Shown here one piece after another: positions 20,266-41,210 of a stretch of 45,060 bases of DNA. The DNA lies in NCBI RefSeq assembly GCF_000003815.2, contig NC_049997.1, forward strand, positions 305,771-350,830, read 5' to 3'. Under the pieces are notes generated by a model that did not search any database, was not told the origin of the DNA, and saw only the letters and a program-made list of their open reading frames with translations. Numbering within the stretch: position 1 is the stretch's first letter; every line of letters begins with the position of its first letter. The position numbers were made by a program, and so were the translations under genes. Source of the DNA: Branchiostoma floridae. Lineage: Eukaryota > Chordata > Leptocardii > Amphioxiformes > Branchiostomatidae.

Positions 20266-21597
20266 ATGCCTTCAAAGTTTCTCACTGTAATGGGAAAAAA
20301 GTCCGCCTTAATTTTGTCCACCTGGAATATTCAAGGCGGTTGTGCTAAAAAGTTTTGTGATGTTGATTTTTGTTCTTTCTTTAGTAATAGCGATTTGATT
20401 CGTATTCAAGAAACCTGGGCAGACAACTTTGTAGACTTTGATTTTCCAGGTTTTAGTCTTTTTAGTAGTTGTAGAAGTAGAAAGAAGAAAGCAAAAAGGA
20501 ATTCAGGTGGGGTAGCCACTTTTTTCAGAAGTTCTTTTAAGAAGGGTATCCACAAACTCGCCAGTAGTTCACCAGACACCATCTGGTGTAGATTAGACAA
20601 ATATTTTTTCGGCCTTACTAATGATATATACCTTTGTAATGTTTATATTCCCCCCGAAACTTTTCCAAAGTCTTCAGAAATTGATCCTTCTGACACATTA
20701 TCCAATGATATTTGCAAATTTTCAAATTTAGGAGATATTGTTATCGTAGGAGATTTGAATGCAAGAACAGGGTCAATTACAGAAACATATTTTAATACCG
20801 ATTCCTCCGATATGCTTACAGCGGATGTAATGGACGTTAAAAACAGAAACAATAGGGATGTTAAAGTTAATAATTATGGGAGATGTCTGCTTGAGCTATG
20901 TTCCTCAGCAGATTTAACTATTTTAAACGGCAGGTTTGCAGGTGATTTAAAGGGAGATTTTACATGCCATCATTATAACGGATCGAGTGTAGTAGATTAT
21001 TGCATCACACAAAGATCAATGCTTTCCGATATTCAATATGTGCACGTTAGTCCATTATCGCCTTTTTCCGACCATTGTAATGTTTCTTTCTCTTTGTCCA
21101 CAAAGCACGCTCCTCTGATCTCAGAAGAGAAATGTCCATCTAAACCAAACCCAATAAGATTTATCTGGGACGAAAATTCAAGTGATTTGTTCTCGGCGAC
21201 ATTGAATAGCTCTGAAACAAGCTCGAAATTAAACGACTTCTGTCAGGAAACATTTCATTCAGCCGAAAATGCTGTGTCCCGCTTTACGGAAATTTTGATA
21301 GATGCATCATTAAGGTCACTGAAAATAAGACGTAGAAAACAAGTTAAGAAAACACAAATCAAAAAGAATAAAGCGTGGTTTGACCAGTGTTGTTGGTCCT
21401 TGCGCCAACGACTGAAAAGACTATCCTTACAGTTAAAAAAAGAACCATGGGCTCACGAAACAAGAATCAAATACTTCTCAACTCTAAAAGAGTACAAAAA
21501 ACTCCTTAAACAATGCAAACGAAGATATAAGGCTGAAATATTGACAAAATTAGAAAATATGAGCGAAAAAAATCCAAAGAATTTTGGTCATTGTTAA
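20266..21597 (+). CDS. LINE ORF2 part 1: apurinic-type endonuclease
   Basis: The 443-aa frame begins with ATG 20266. It carries the exonuclease-endonuclease-phosphatase signature: STWNIQG near residue 20, IQETW (catalytic E) near 48, NVYIPP, VGDLNAR, and SPLSPFSDH (catalytic D-H pair) in the last block. This domain nicks genomic DNA to prime reverse transcription. The basic linker after it (KRR/KK-rich) leads toward the reverse transcriptase, but the frame stops at 21597. The stop follows a one-base loss in a run of A at about 21566-21572, after which the expected linker continues in another frame. Confidence 0.85.
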   Translation: MPSKFLTVMGKKSALILSTWNIQGGCAKKFCDVDFCSFFSNSDLIRIQETWADNFVDFDFPGFSLFSSCRSRKKKAKRNSGGVATFFRSSFKKGIHKLASSSPDTIWCRLDKYFFGLTNDIYLCNVYIPPETFPKSSEIDPSDTLSNDICKFSNLGDIVIVGDLNARTGSITETYFNTDSSDMLTADVMDVKNRNNRDVKVNNYGRCLLELCSSADLTILNGRFAGDLKGDFTCHHYNGSSVVDYCITQRSMLSDIQYVHVSPLSPFSDHCNVSFSLSTKHAPLISEEKCPSKPNPIRFIWDENSSDLFSATLNSSETSSKLNDFCQETFHSAENAVSRFTEILIDASLRSLKIRRRKQVKKTQIKKNKAWFDQCCWSLRQRLKRLSLQLKKEPWAHETRIKYFSTLKEYKKLLKQCKRRYKAEILTKLENMSEKNPKNFGHC

Positions 21598-21760
21598 ATT
21601 TTCTTGATAACGAAGTTAACGGAAAAACACAGAAGAATACAACTGACCCTAATATTACCAGCACTGAATGGACAGAACACTTTAAAGGACTGAATAATCT
21701 AACAAAAAATAAAAAACAATCACAGAACAAATCAAACATTTAGATAAAAACCCATCTAAT
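21598..21760 (+). pseudogene. LINE ORF2 linker with two frameshifts
   Basis: Coding similarity moves from frame 1 (endonuclease) to frame 3 after the A-run at about 21566-21572. It moves to frame 2 after a second A-run at about 21706-21718. Each step fits loss of one A. Together they separate endonuclease from reverse transcriptase, so this copy cannot make a full ORF2 protein unless the bases are assembly errors. Confidence 0.7.
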
Positions 21761-23977
21761 TTGCTGGATTATCCATTTACTATGGAAGAAGTTTTAGATG
21801 GCGTCAAACAATTAAAGTCTGGAAAGGCCTGTGGTATAGATTCTATTTCTAATGATATGTTAAAACAGGGATCAAAACAGTTATACCAGTCATTGGTTAC
21901 CCTTTTCAATACTATTCTTTCAGAAGGTTCATTTCCATCTAACTGGAATACTAGTATTCTCACTCCGATATTCAAATCAGGTGACAAGTCGAATGTTGAC
22001 AATTACAGAGGCATTGCTCTCTCGAGTTGTCTATCTAAATTATTTACGCGTCTCCTAAATACTAGATTACAAAATTTTGTAGAAGATAATAATTTGTTAG
22101 CGGACACACAATTTGGATTCCGAAAAAAATGCCGTACTGCTGATAATGTATTCATTCTAAAATCTCTTATTGAAAAATACACACAAAAAAAGAAAGGTAA
22201 ATTGTTTGTTTGTTTTGTGGACATGAAAAAAGCATTTGACAGTGTATGGCGTGACGGATTATTCTACAAATTGTTACATCATGGTATCGATGGAATCTTC
22301 TTCAATGTACTGAAATCTATGTATATGAATGTCAACTATGCTGTTAGAATGGAGAATGGTTTATCAGATTCCTTTGTTTCCACATGTGGAGTAAGACAAG
22401 GTTGTAACCTAAGTCCGTTGCTATTTAACCTATTTATCAATGATCTGCCGCAATGTTTTGACCGTGACCAATGTGATGCAGCTACTTTAACTTCTAGATC
22501 TATTAATTGTCTGTCCTGGGCAGACGATCTTGCCTTGATTTCATTGTCAAAGCAGGGACTTCAACAATGCATCAATACTCTACAAACATATTGTGATAAT
22601 TGGAAATTAACTGTCAATGTATCTAAAACAAAAGTTCTTATCTTCTCTAAAGGCAATACAAAAAAAATATCAAAAGAATTCTTCATATATGATAGTGAAA
22701 TAGAAGTTACAGACAGTTACACATACCTTGGAATCCCTTTTACGTCCTCAGGTAAATTTAAAACAGCCAGAAAATTTCTAAAGACCAAAGCTATGAGAGC
22801 TATCTTTAAATTAAAATCACTTTTATCTTCCGAAAATATTTCCATAGCGCTAGGTAAAGATCTTTTCGACAAATTTGTAAAACCTATCCTCATGTATGGA
22901 TCTGAGTTAACATGCTTTGACCATACCTCGAAAACACTGAAACTTATTGTCTCAAAAAACATCCCTATATCTTCTCCAAAAAATACTCTCTCTTTCTTAT
23001 TGAAGAAACTTCAGATCGACGATAATATTCCACTGTCGATTCGAAAGAGCACTTGCACTGATGCAACTCATTCTTATGTCATTAATTTTGAGAGAAGACC
23101 AGACAAAGACGTGTTCTTAAGACATGCGTCTGGGCTTGATATAGAAAAGGATGACTTTTCAACCGATAAAACACGCCTCCCTTTAGATATACCGGAATTT
23201 GACATACTTGACACACGTTTTCAGAAATTTCTACTTGGTGTTCATTCAAAATCATCTAATGACGGCGTGCGAGGAGAGTTAGGAACCTTTCCTATTATAA
23301 TACCTGCTAGAATTCAGCTCATTAAATACTGGCACCGTTTGGTAAACTTACCTGAGGACTCTCTGCTTCGCGATGCATACAACACTGTACTTACTGATAA
23401 TCAAGACTGGATTAATCATGTTAAGGACATTCTCTGTTACCATGGCTTTGGACACATATGGATGAAACCTGAGGCTTATAATATAGATTATATTGTCAAC
23501 CAACTACGCCTCCGGCTACAAGATACATATATACAAAAGTGGTTTAATTCTATTGAAAACAATTCAAAGCTGTCTTTTCTTAGCAAGTCAAAAGAATGTT
23601 ATGAACAAGAAACATACCTTTATGATATAAATAATTTTGAAATTCGAAAAGCGATTACTCAGTTAAGAATCAGCAGCCATAAATTGAATATTGAAATAGG
23701 TAGATATTACAATGTAGCCCCTGACCAAAGGTTCTGTCCTTTCTGTCCAAAGCATATTGAAGATGAATTTCACTTTTTAATGGAATGCTCTAGATACGCT
23801 ATTTTACGTAATGAGCTATTTACAATTCTCGAATACAGTACAGCAGATTTCAAGAGACTCGATGCTACAGACAGATTTGTATATATCTTTGGATGCCACG
23901 ACTCCCATAATGCAAGGATAGGCAAATATATCAAAGACTGCTTTGCTATTAGAAAGAGTAATGAATCTCATGTATAG
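21761..23977 (+). CDS. LINE ORF2 part 2: reverse transcriptase
   Basis: Open frame of about 738 aa without a normal start, because of the upstream frameshift. Reverse transcriptase blocks in order: GKACGIDSISNDML, NYRGIALSSCLSKLF, FGFRKKCRTADN, the palm aspartate in FVDMKKAFDSVW (D154), GVRQGCNLSPLLFNLFINDL, the catalytic pair in SWADDLAL (D255, D256), and the thumb-side YLGIPFTSSG. After a spacer of about 300 aa there is a Cys/His motif (CPFCPKHIEDEFHFLMEC, about 659-676), as in zf-RVT tails of non-LTR elements. No RNase H is seen. The catalytic residues are intact, so decay is limited to the frameshifts. Confidence 0.87.
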   Translation: MLDYPFTMEEVLDGVKQLKSGKACGIDSISNDMLKQGSKQLYQSLVTLFNTILSEGSFPSNWNTSILTPIFKSGDKSNVDNYRGIALSSCLSKLFTRLLNTRLQNFVEDNNLLADTQFGFRKKCRTADNVFILKSLIEKYTQKKKGKLFVCFVDMKKAFDSVWRDGLFYKLLHHGIDGIFFNVLKSMYMNVNYAVRMENGLSDSFVSTCGVRQGCNLSPLLFNLFINDLPQCFDRDQCDAATLTSRSINCLSWADDLALISLSKQGLQQCINTLQTYCDNWKLTVNVSKTKVLIFSKGNTKKISKEFFIYDSEIEVTDSYTYLGIPFTSSGKFKTARKFLKTKAMRAIFKLKSLLSSENISIALGKDLFDKFVKPILMYGSELTCFDHTSKTLKLIVSKNIPISSPKNTLSFLLKKLQIDDNIPLSIRKSTCTDATHSYVINFERRPDKDVFLRHASGLDIEKDDFSTDKTRLPLDIPEFDILDTRFQKFLLGVHSKSSNDGVRGELGTFPIIIPARIQLIKYWHRLVNLPEDSLLRDAYNTVLTDNQDWINHVKDILCYHGFGHIWMKPEAYNIDYIVNQLRLRLQDTYIQKWFNSIENNSKLSFLSKSKECYEQETYLYDINNFEIRKAITQLRISSHKLNIEIGRYYNVAPDQRFCPFCPKHIEDEFHFLMECSRYAILRNELFTILEYSTADFKRLDATDRFVYIFGCHDSHNARIGKYIKDCFAIRKSNESHV

Positions 23978-24125
23978 CCCAACTCGATTGTAACACTATA
24001 TCAAAGACTAATGTGTCAGCCCTTCTTGTTACGTTAATAAGAATATCAAGTCTTATTCTCTACACCTATTTTGTACTTTGTGTAACAGTCATTGCCATAC
24101 TTTGTACCATGTACAAATGTCGAGC

Positions 24126-24131
24126 AATAAA
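24126..24131 (+). terminator. LINE polyadenylation signal
   Basis: An AATAAA hexamer about 150 bp after the ORF2 stop, directly before the TTCTATCTATATA tail. Confidence 0.6.
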
Positions 24132-24145
24132 GTTCTATCTATATA

Positions 24146-24499
24146 GACCATGTTAATCAGACTGTGCAAAGGACACACTCACGCGCATTAATTTTATTTC
24201 GTATCCGACAAGAGGATTTTTGACCTTGCTGTAAATCTTACAAAGAAGCCGCCAAAGATGGCAAACACATGCTATGATTGAGAAATATACAATAAATTTA
24301 GGAAATAGATACATGTATTAATGTGGCCAAAAAGTCTTGTAAAGGATGAACTGTTTGTGTGACTCCCCGCACAGTGCCTGGTGAGTGTGTGTTTATGACA
24401 TTTGCATGATAAACAGGGTGAAAATGGCCCGCCACTCATTCGGGCTTTAAAGAAATACTTAACCCTATTTGACCTGTCCTCGCTAGAAAAGTTACTGGG
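24146..24499. other. Spacer DNA after the LINE, no gene
   Basis: Short non-coding stretch between the LINE end and the G-tract repeat. No frame or motif was recognised. Confidence 0.4.
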
Positions 24500-25595
24500 T
24501 GTGTTTTAGTGTACACGGGGGGGGGGGGGGGGGCTTTTGAGGCCCTCCACTTCTAAGTCCTATAACTCTAACACGACGAGCCGTAGGGCCACCAAATTTT
24601 TAGGACATGATGTCGACATAATATCTGACAAGTATGTGATGTTTGACGTTTGGCGTTACGCTAACGTAATAATGACGTCATCAATTTGATTATATTGGCC
24701 GGACCCATGAAAAAAGGGTATTCTCAGAAAACTTCAAGTTATGCTACATAATTGTAACAACAAGTGCAGATAACAGAATAATAATGTTTATTACGACTAG
24801 CGTTGCCAATGAAATGACGCCATGCACATCTAAGATACGAGTTGGGCTCCGCCATATCATATCCAACACCTTGAATTGTAAAAAAATACTTTTTTTCAAC
24901 AAATAACCACAAAGGGCAATGGAAATAGACTAAATTCATTCATTTAGATGGTTTTTGATGAAAAATTACCAGGTAGTTACAACTTTTGAGGGATAATTCG
25001 CTTGTTATTCTTGATCTGGCCATAAAGGTCCGCCATCTTGGATTTTGGGCTGATGACGTCATCAAATTAGCATAATTTATGCATATTTAATCATGAAAGA
25101 TATGCTAAATAATATAAGATTTTATTTATGTAAGAAAATCGCAGTAATATAGCAGATAAATGTGAAAAATACATTGTTAGAACAAAAAAAGACATTTTTG
25201 GCAAAACTGCCTGTCAACAAACGGTTGCCATGGCAACACGAAAACATGGAAAATTTTTCAATCTTTGTTTAATTGTTGACAACAATATTTAGGAAAACTC
25301 ACCAAATGATTCTTGTCTTATGGCATTTCTTCTTGATAGCATTTCATCCCCAAAAAGATAAATATGATTTTCGGAAAAGCCTGATTCGTAGAGCTGGCAA
25401 GCAGGCCGAGATAACCATGCTTGTACTTGTAATTAGTTTGAACCTTTGTTTGTAAGACTCATGTTGTTATGATTCTTTTGATTTCTTTTTACCTTGAAAT
25501 ACATTATAGGAAGGTATTTTCAACAGCTAGATTCACATTTGGTTGGTTAAAGAAGCACAAAAGCGGTCAGGCGGCTATTCAGAAGAGACACGAGT

Positions 25596-25745
25596 GAAAA
25601 ATCGTACGACGTTGGAAAAATTTTGAACATCATCCGATGCTTTGCCATAGCTGATTTTGCTTACGATTTAGCTGCGATCCACTGCGATCATCGTGCGATA
25701 CGCGGAATATGCCATCGCAAGGACGTCGTACGATTCTTTCGACCG
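25596..25745. repeat. Hairpin repeat inside the spacer element
   Basis: AAAATCGTACGACGT at one end pairs with ACGTCGTACGATTCTTT at the other, about 130 bp apart. CGATC/GCGATC half-sites lie between them. It looks like a separate short MITE nested in the larger element. Confidence 0.6.
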
Positions 25746-26049
25746 GGGCTTTACTGATTGTGCCACACGATATCACATATATTTGTGAGTTTGATTATCC
25801 GTACCGATCTGTTTATATATGAGGCATCCATTGGGACAACAAAACTGACAAGAACGAAGAAAAAACTTGTTGAGAATGAAACTTTGAAAAAAATAATTTA
25901 ATTGCATTCAAGCGATCCATATTTTCGTCAGAACGTTCACCAAATTAATCAGCAATGAATGGTTATTGCGTCATTCTGCCGCAACCAACTAACCAACCGA
26001 TTCAAAGACGTGCGGAGGATTAATAGAATTTTTCATCAAACAGTGACCA

Positions 26050-26180
26050 GTTTTGACAGGTAAGCAAACATACCTCCAAATTTTCGATGACTATCAGTCC
26101 ATCTAGTTCTCGCGAGAGTTGCGAGAACTAGGTCGAGGAGGCGGGGGTGAGGGGCAGAAGATCCACGCCAGTCTCGAGCC
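26050..26180 (+). repeat. Dispersed repeat family R1, copy 3
   Basis: Contains ACATACCTCCAAATTTT and TCTCGCGAGAGTTGCGAGAAC followed by a G-rich stretch. It matches copies at 215-420 and 41700-41945, but lies in the spacer. Confidence 0.5.
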
Positions 26181-27182
26181 GGGCTAAAAGTGCCTGCGCG
26201 AACTTTGACGTCCTATAACTGCCGAACGACGTATGCTAGGACTACGAAACTTGGTGACTTTTCCTAAAATATTGTTGGCAACAATTCTGCGAAAAATATT
26301 TAGTTTGTAATTTTTTCCTGTTGCCATGGCAACGGGTTTCTGACAGGCATATTTTACCAAATTTACTAATTTCAGTTTAAATTATGGGATTTCAAGGTTT
26401 CATTGCTAGACAAACCTTTTTTTATCTATATCATTAACATCCTGTGTAATTCTAAGTTACATTTCTAATTAGATATTCATAAATTATGCTAATTTGATGA
26501 CTTCATGGGTCAAAATCCAAGATAGCGGAGAATGACATTTTCAATGACAAATACATGTTATTTTTACTCAAATACCGTCTAAAACTTTTATATTCTTACA
26601 AAACACAATCACTTGAACCTTTTAAGGCCAGTCTTATTGGGTTTTGGGGTTATATGTGGAAAAAATCGTATGTTAGAAAATTCAAGCTTGTCGATCCAAG
26701 ATGGCGGCCAAATGACGTCATTTCCTGACGTCATATAGGCATCAGTGTCGTCGTCATTGGCAACAAAAGACTGGGCAGACTTAGACACCAATAATGTAAC
26801 CTTTATAGTCATCGTTTTGTTTAATACCAGTAAGTATAGCTGAAATTTCCTATTTAGACGATTTTGGCCCAAAATATGACATTATGACAACATAATTACG
26901 TCATATTACGTCATAACGATACAAAAATTACAGAAAAAATAAAACTGTACTAGTACATTCTCTCCAAATTTGGTAATCGTAACCCAAGCCGTTTTGAAAT
27001 TACGAAGGGGGGGGGGTCAAAAGAGCCCCCCCCCCGTCCCAGGTATACCAAAAAAGCCCGGTCTAGGTAGGTTTAAACTCCCCCGGAGCGCTAATGTGAG
27101 ATCGGCGGGCTGGCTGGCTGCCTTGGCTCCCCGAACAAAACACGCGAACAAAACTCGCTAGCTACCCGGTCCTGTCTGTCTT

Positions 27183-28310
27183 CCAGGGTAAAACCTTAGC
27201 CAACAAGACAAACACCAAAAATACTTCACGTAGGATTGTTTTCTATAGACCCTTGTCTTTATTTGTTATTAACAATGGAACTAGCCAAATGTACCTTTAT
27301 GCGTTTATAATTGTTTATCTGGGTGTTACATGTGACTTAGTGAATTAAACTATTGTTAACTTAGTAGTATTCATTTAGAAACAATTTTAAAATGTACATA
27401 AGACAACAGTATGGAACAGATAAGGAATTGAAATATGGCTGCACGTATACACACAGAAAAAATTAACCTTAGCTTTACAAGTCAGCATTAAAAGAGTATG
27501 AGCATTCCTCTCTGTGCTATGATTAGACTAGGAGGTGTGTTTTAGACAATGACTCAGCTAGAAGTAATGGTTTTCCGATCATTAACTAAATGTCATTATC
27601 ACCATATTTCTAGATATATAGCTATCAAAGGCAGTTAGGCTGTGGGGAAGACATTCACAGGCTCAAACATAAGTAGTTCAAACTTGACAGCAGGGTTTGC
27701 TGATTTGGAAGAGGGCCCATTTCATGCCTGAGCTCATATATAAAAACGCAATGTGAAGTAACAAGTCAAACACACACACACACACGCGGGTCCTTCCATT
27801 ACGTGTTTAACAGCTGTTCTATTACCTAGTTTGTTTGTTCAATTAAGACTCATAAATGGTTTTAAAACATCTCACAATTCACGCATATATCCAAAATCCA
27901 AAGTAAAATCCAGTTCATGCTGCTTTGACATATCGTTTCCTCTAAGTACATGTTAATTTAATCATATGGATGAGAATCCTTAAGATGTTTACAAAGTTTG
28001 CCTTTCGATGTTAGACGACTAAACACGAGGTATGAAAAAAAACTATTATTATGATTTTCCAAAATACCTTCTTTTTTTAAGCTGAAACTACCATTGGAAT
28101 GATACGATTCATTAATGTCCGTTTACGATACTCTCACTAAATTTTCTGCATGATTTTGCTCATTATGCAGTAGATAAAAGTGCACTGCTTGTTAATGAAA
28201 TATATTATAGTTGAAAAGGTTTTCGGGAAACTGGCGAGCATCGATGCGTGCTGAAGTCATCCACAAATTTGAATCACCATGGCATAAGGAATATCGGTCT
28301 CTGATAGTGT
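27183..28310. other. Inner tip of the right arm, no gene
   Basis: About 27190-27260 matches left 16238-16312 and about 27885-28310 matches left 15640-16070, both reverse-complemented. The part between has no visible partner because of the 100-N gap. There is an AC run at 27771-27785. No coding signal. Confidence 0.5.
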
Positions 28311-28311
28311 G

Positions 28312-28627
28312 TGTTAGTAAGGTTAGGTTATTTAAGCACAACTAGGGAGTACCTTGTTTCAACATTCGATGTCTATCAGATACCATCATCAAGATAGAAT
28401 GACTGGAAACTACTTCTTGGTTCTTGCTAGTACTTTTGGCCGATGTACAAGTTGAGCCAAGTTTAGGACGGCATGCTTGCTGCTGCAGCGCCAACCTACA
28501 TTGGCTACAGGTAGTAGGAAGAAGTAGTTTCCAGTCATTTTACCCTGATGATGGTGTCTGATAGATATCGAAACGTTGGAAGTAAGTACTCCCTGGTTGT
28601 GCCTTAAAAACCGTACTATATGAATAA
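28312..28627. mobile_element. Fold-back MITE in the 3'UTR region, right copy
   Basis: Counterpart of 15285-15634, ending 38 bp from the PTGR1 stop (gene on minus strand). The arms AGCACAACTAGGGAGTAC and GTACTCCCTGGTTGTGC pair, as do ACTGGAAACTACTTC and its complement. The loop region is shorter and rearranged compared with the left copy. Confidence 0.75.
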
Positions 28628-28664
28628 TTGCCAACCTGATGAAGTTATTAACGGATGCTACTTA

Positions 28665-38447
<9,783 letters not shown>

Positions 38448-41210
38448 TGTCGAACTTGACGTCCAACAGAGACGCCGTAGTCTTTCTTTGATTCTCAAAT
38501 CTGGATAGTATTTAGGAACGTTCTCTCGTGTGTCTTGATACCTTACCTGCACTGCGTTCGTGACCCGGACACGCTGTAACGTGAACCACTTTGCATACAT
38601 ATTACAGCAGCGCATGCTCGTATTACTTGTTTATGGTTGACTAGTTGCGTCCATTGTTTACATTAAGCACAGGTATGTACTGTTTAGCCGGGGGCTTCAC
38701 CAAACCTGTTTTTAAAGATGGCCTGAGGCAAACAATGCACCAAAACATAAGCACGACCTAAAGGTCGTGTCACTGCTCGAAGAAGCGTGAAGTGAAATGT
38801 TGACTTTACAAAATTGACGCTGTGTGAGCACTGAACATTGGGATCTTAAACCGCCATATAAAGGGGATGTTTTAGAGCAATGCAGATAACGATAAACGAC
38901 ATTGGATGTCTACATTATTTCGAAATCACCTACTGAAGCATAAGATTGTACAGCAACTGCAATAAATGAATGGATTATTTTTAGGGAAAAAGGCCTAATT
39001 AAGAATCAGCTATCACTACTGTGGTCATAAGCGCCCTCTTGTGCATTATGGGAAAACTGCAAGGTTCCTGAGATATGCTATCATCCCTTGCGCAATTTCA
39101 AATGACCGCAAGGGGTCGTATGACATGCATATTATTATCAGAAACTTAGTAGCTCAGTACTTATAATAACTCGTTTTTAAAAAAGAAAATAGAAACACTA
39201 CAAATATCTAGGAAAATCGCAATGTATAAAAGAAGCGACCGCATGATTTTGCGAAATCTTGGGAGTTTTTATTGATCATATAATCCTGTATTTTATACAT
39301 AAAGTAATAGATGCAACTAATGTTCTGCTTTATATTTCACTGGTAGGAAACTCCATCAAAATGTGACATTCTATTATTTGGCGGAAGAATAATAGCTATA
39401 CAAAATGTTGTTGGATGTACAGTAAACTGATAATGACGTTACATATGTCATACGTATGAAAGTCGAACCATTTACCAATATATAAGCACGTAGGAATAGG
39501 TAATCTCTAGCTTTATGTCTTGTACAATTTGATATTTTTCGCCTTAAAGTATTAACGCTAACCAAACATTTTGTACAATCTCATCTCATTAATCAAGAAA
39601 AAGGATTCTTTATATAGTATACATAAAGTATTTTTACGGAAAAAAGGTAAATATGAGAAAGTCATTTTCGATGAAACTTCAAACTGCTGCATTTCGCAAT
39701 CATGTTCTTTTAACATTTTTCGTGGATAGCAGCAATTAACGCAGTAGAAAGATATTTTCTACATGGTTATAAAGCAACGTCTTCGATAGCTTGATTCCTC
39801 TAAATCTGTATCTGATTATTTTTTTATATAAAAAGAGAAGCTGTCAAAACGAAAAAACAAAACTGGCGGCAACAGTGAAATACATAAGAAAATCAAAGAA
39901 AAAAATACATGAGCATAGTTTTTTTCTGTGCACTAGATTATGTTTCCGCTATACGAACAATAGTCTGGCTAGTGTCTTCCACACATTAAACAGACTGTCA
40001 AAACGTTTGAGAAAATGAGGTTGTATACATAAGTAAGTTATTTCTAATTGACTTAACAATCTGTAGAAATTATTGAAACCCGATGAAATACATAAACCTC
40101 CCGATGAAATACATAAACCTCAATACAAAAGAATGCAGAATTTGTTCGCTTTGTGTTATAACAACGTTCATTATAATAAAAAGTTACTCAAAAAGAAAAA
40201 AAAACTCTGTTCATGATGGTTATTAACTTTTTCCTTTAAGAAAACAATATACTTAAAAAGATAGGAATGAAAAGCTCTTAACTACTAAAGCTTAAAGCAC
40301 ATTCGAAGATAAGATGTCTCTCTGTCCTCCCCTCCCTCCAAGACAAGGTTGTCATCTCGACCCATGCATGTCTCGTAAACGGTCGTTGCCTGCGACTGCT
40401 GTCGCCATATCGCTTGCTGGTCTATGTGAGATCATTTGGTGCTGACAAGAAAGAAATGTCGTGAATAAAGCAACATTTTAATCATAACTATAACACAATA
40501 CCGTGATTGTAACATAATTCTTCGAAACCCAGCCCCAAAGCTTAAACCTTAAACACTAATCGATTTCGACATGAAACATCGCGGTATGGACAGATCCTGG
40601 TTATAAAACTTAAGTGACAGAGTGTGGTAATACTAGCCAAAAAGCAACGACCGTTTCAAAACGCAATGACCGTATACGCGCCGGAAACTAGTGTCATCGC
40701 AGAATTTGTGTCTTTTTGTTAGTGACCTGCGGCTAAAGAATAAAATAAAATGATACAGGGTATTTCTAGTTGTATCTCTAGCTCTAGCTCTGCAAGCTCG
40801 AACAAAATATGCTTACCAGCAAAATGAATGCCGCTTTCCAGTGTCTGAGTTAGTACTATATATGTGAATCTTTTTTTAGCACAACCTTTCCTTGTTAAGG
40901 ATTAGTGTTTGGCATATTGACATATTCGATTAAAACCGAACTTATGCTACTCATAAAGTATCAAAAAGAGACTAGGGTTTTGAACTATGTGAAAAGCCAC
41001 CTTTTTCCGGCGCCCATTAGCTTTCAAATTGTTAGTAACGCTTCGGGAAGGTATTGATAGTATTGATGACAATGAACCGATTTACTCTAAATTAATAAAA
41101 AAATGTACATCATAACTACAATTTAATGGAACCCGTAAATTAGAAAATGGAACCTTGCACATCTGTGACACAGAAATCAGTAGCCAGAGTGTATTTTATT
41201 TCCTTACCTT
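38448..41210. other. Intergenic and putative promoter region between right PTGR1-like gene and RHIM gene
   Basis: No gene seen. The 400-700 bp next to the PTGR1 start match the left promoter side, including GCATGCGC at about 38610-38620. The rest aligns in patches with left 920-4600 and shows the empty sites for both left-arm MITEs (40470-40501). Confidence 0.5.

Larger units (their letters stand above)
17517..24145 (+). mobile_element. Nearly full-length CR1/Jockey-type LINE
   Basis: A 5'UTR (about 17517-17694) is followed by ORF1, ORF2 in two pieces, and a short 3'UTR ending in AATAAAGTTCTATCTATATA. ORF1 with an SGNH esterase domain, an APE-type endonuclease and an ADD-type reverse transcriptase place it among CR1/Jockey-group non-LTR retrotransposons. 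I could not fix the clade. The 5' boundary is a guess based on the GC-rich onset near CCAAGATGGCGG. No clear target duplication is visible. It sits in the spacer, not in either arm. Confidence 0.85.
24500..27030. mobile_element. Inverted-repeat element with G-tracts in the spacer
   Basis: Diverged inverted arms, about 24500-25250 and 26210-27030. Matching blocks include CCTGTC..GTTGCCATGGCAAC (about 25210-25243 against 26317-26357), GTCATCAAATTAGCATAATT (about 25054) against its complement near 26490, and CTTGGATTTTG near 25040 with its complement near 26512. The outer ends carry long G-runs (17 G at 24517-24533, and G- and C-runs at 27005-27043) next to CTTTTGA. No transposase is seen. Confidence 0.55.
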
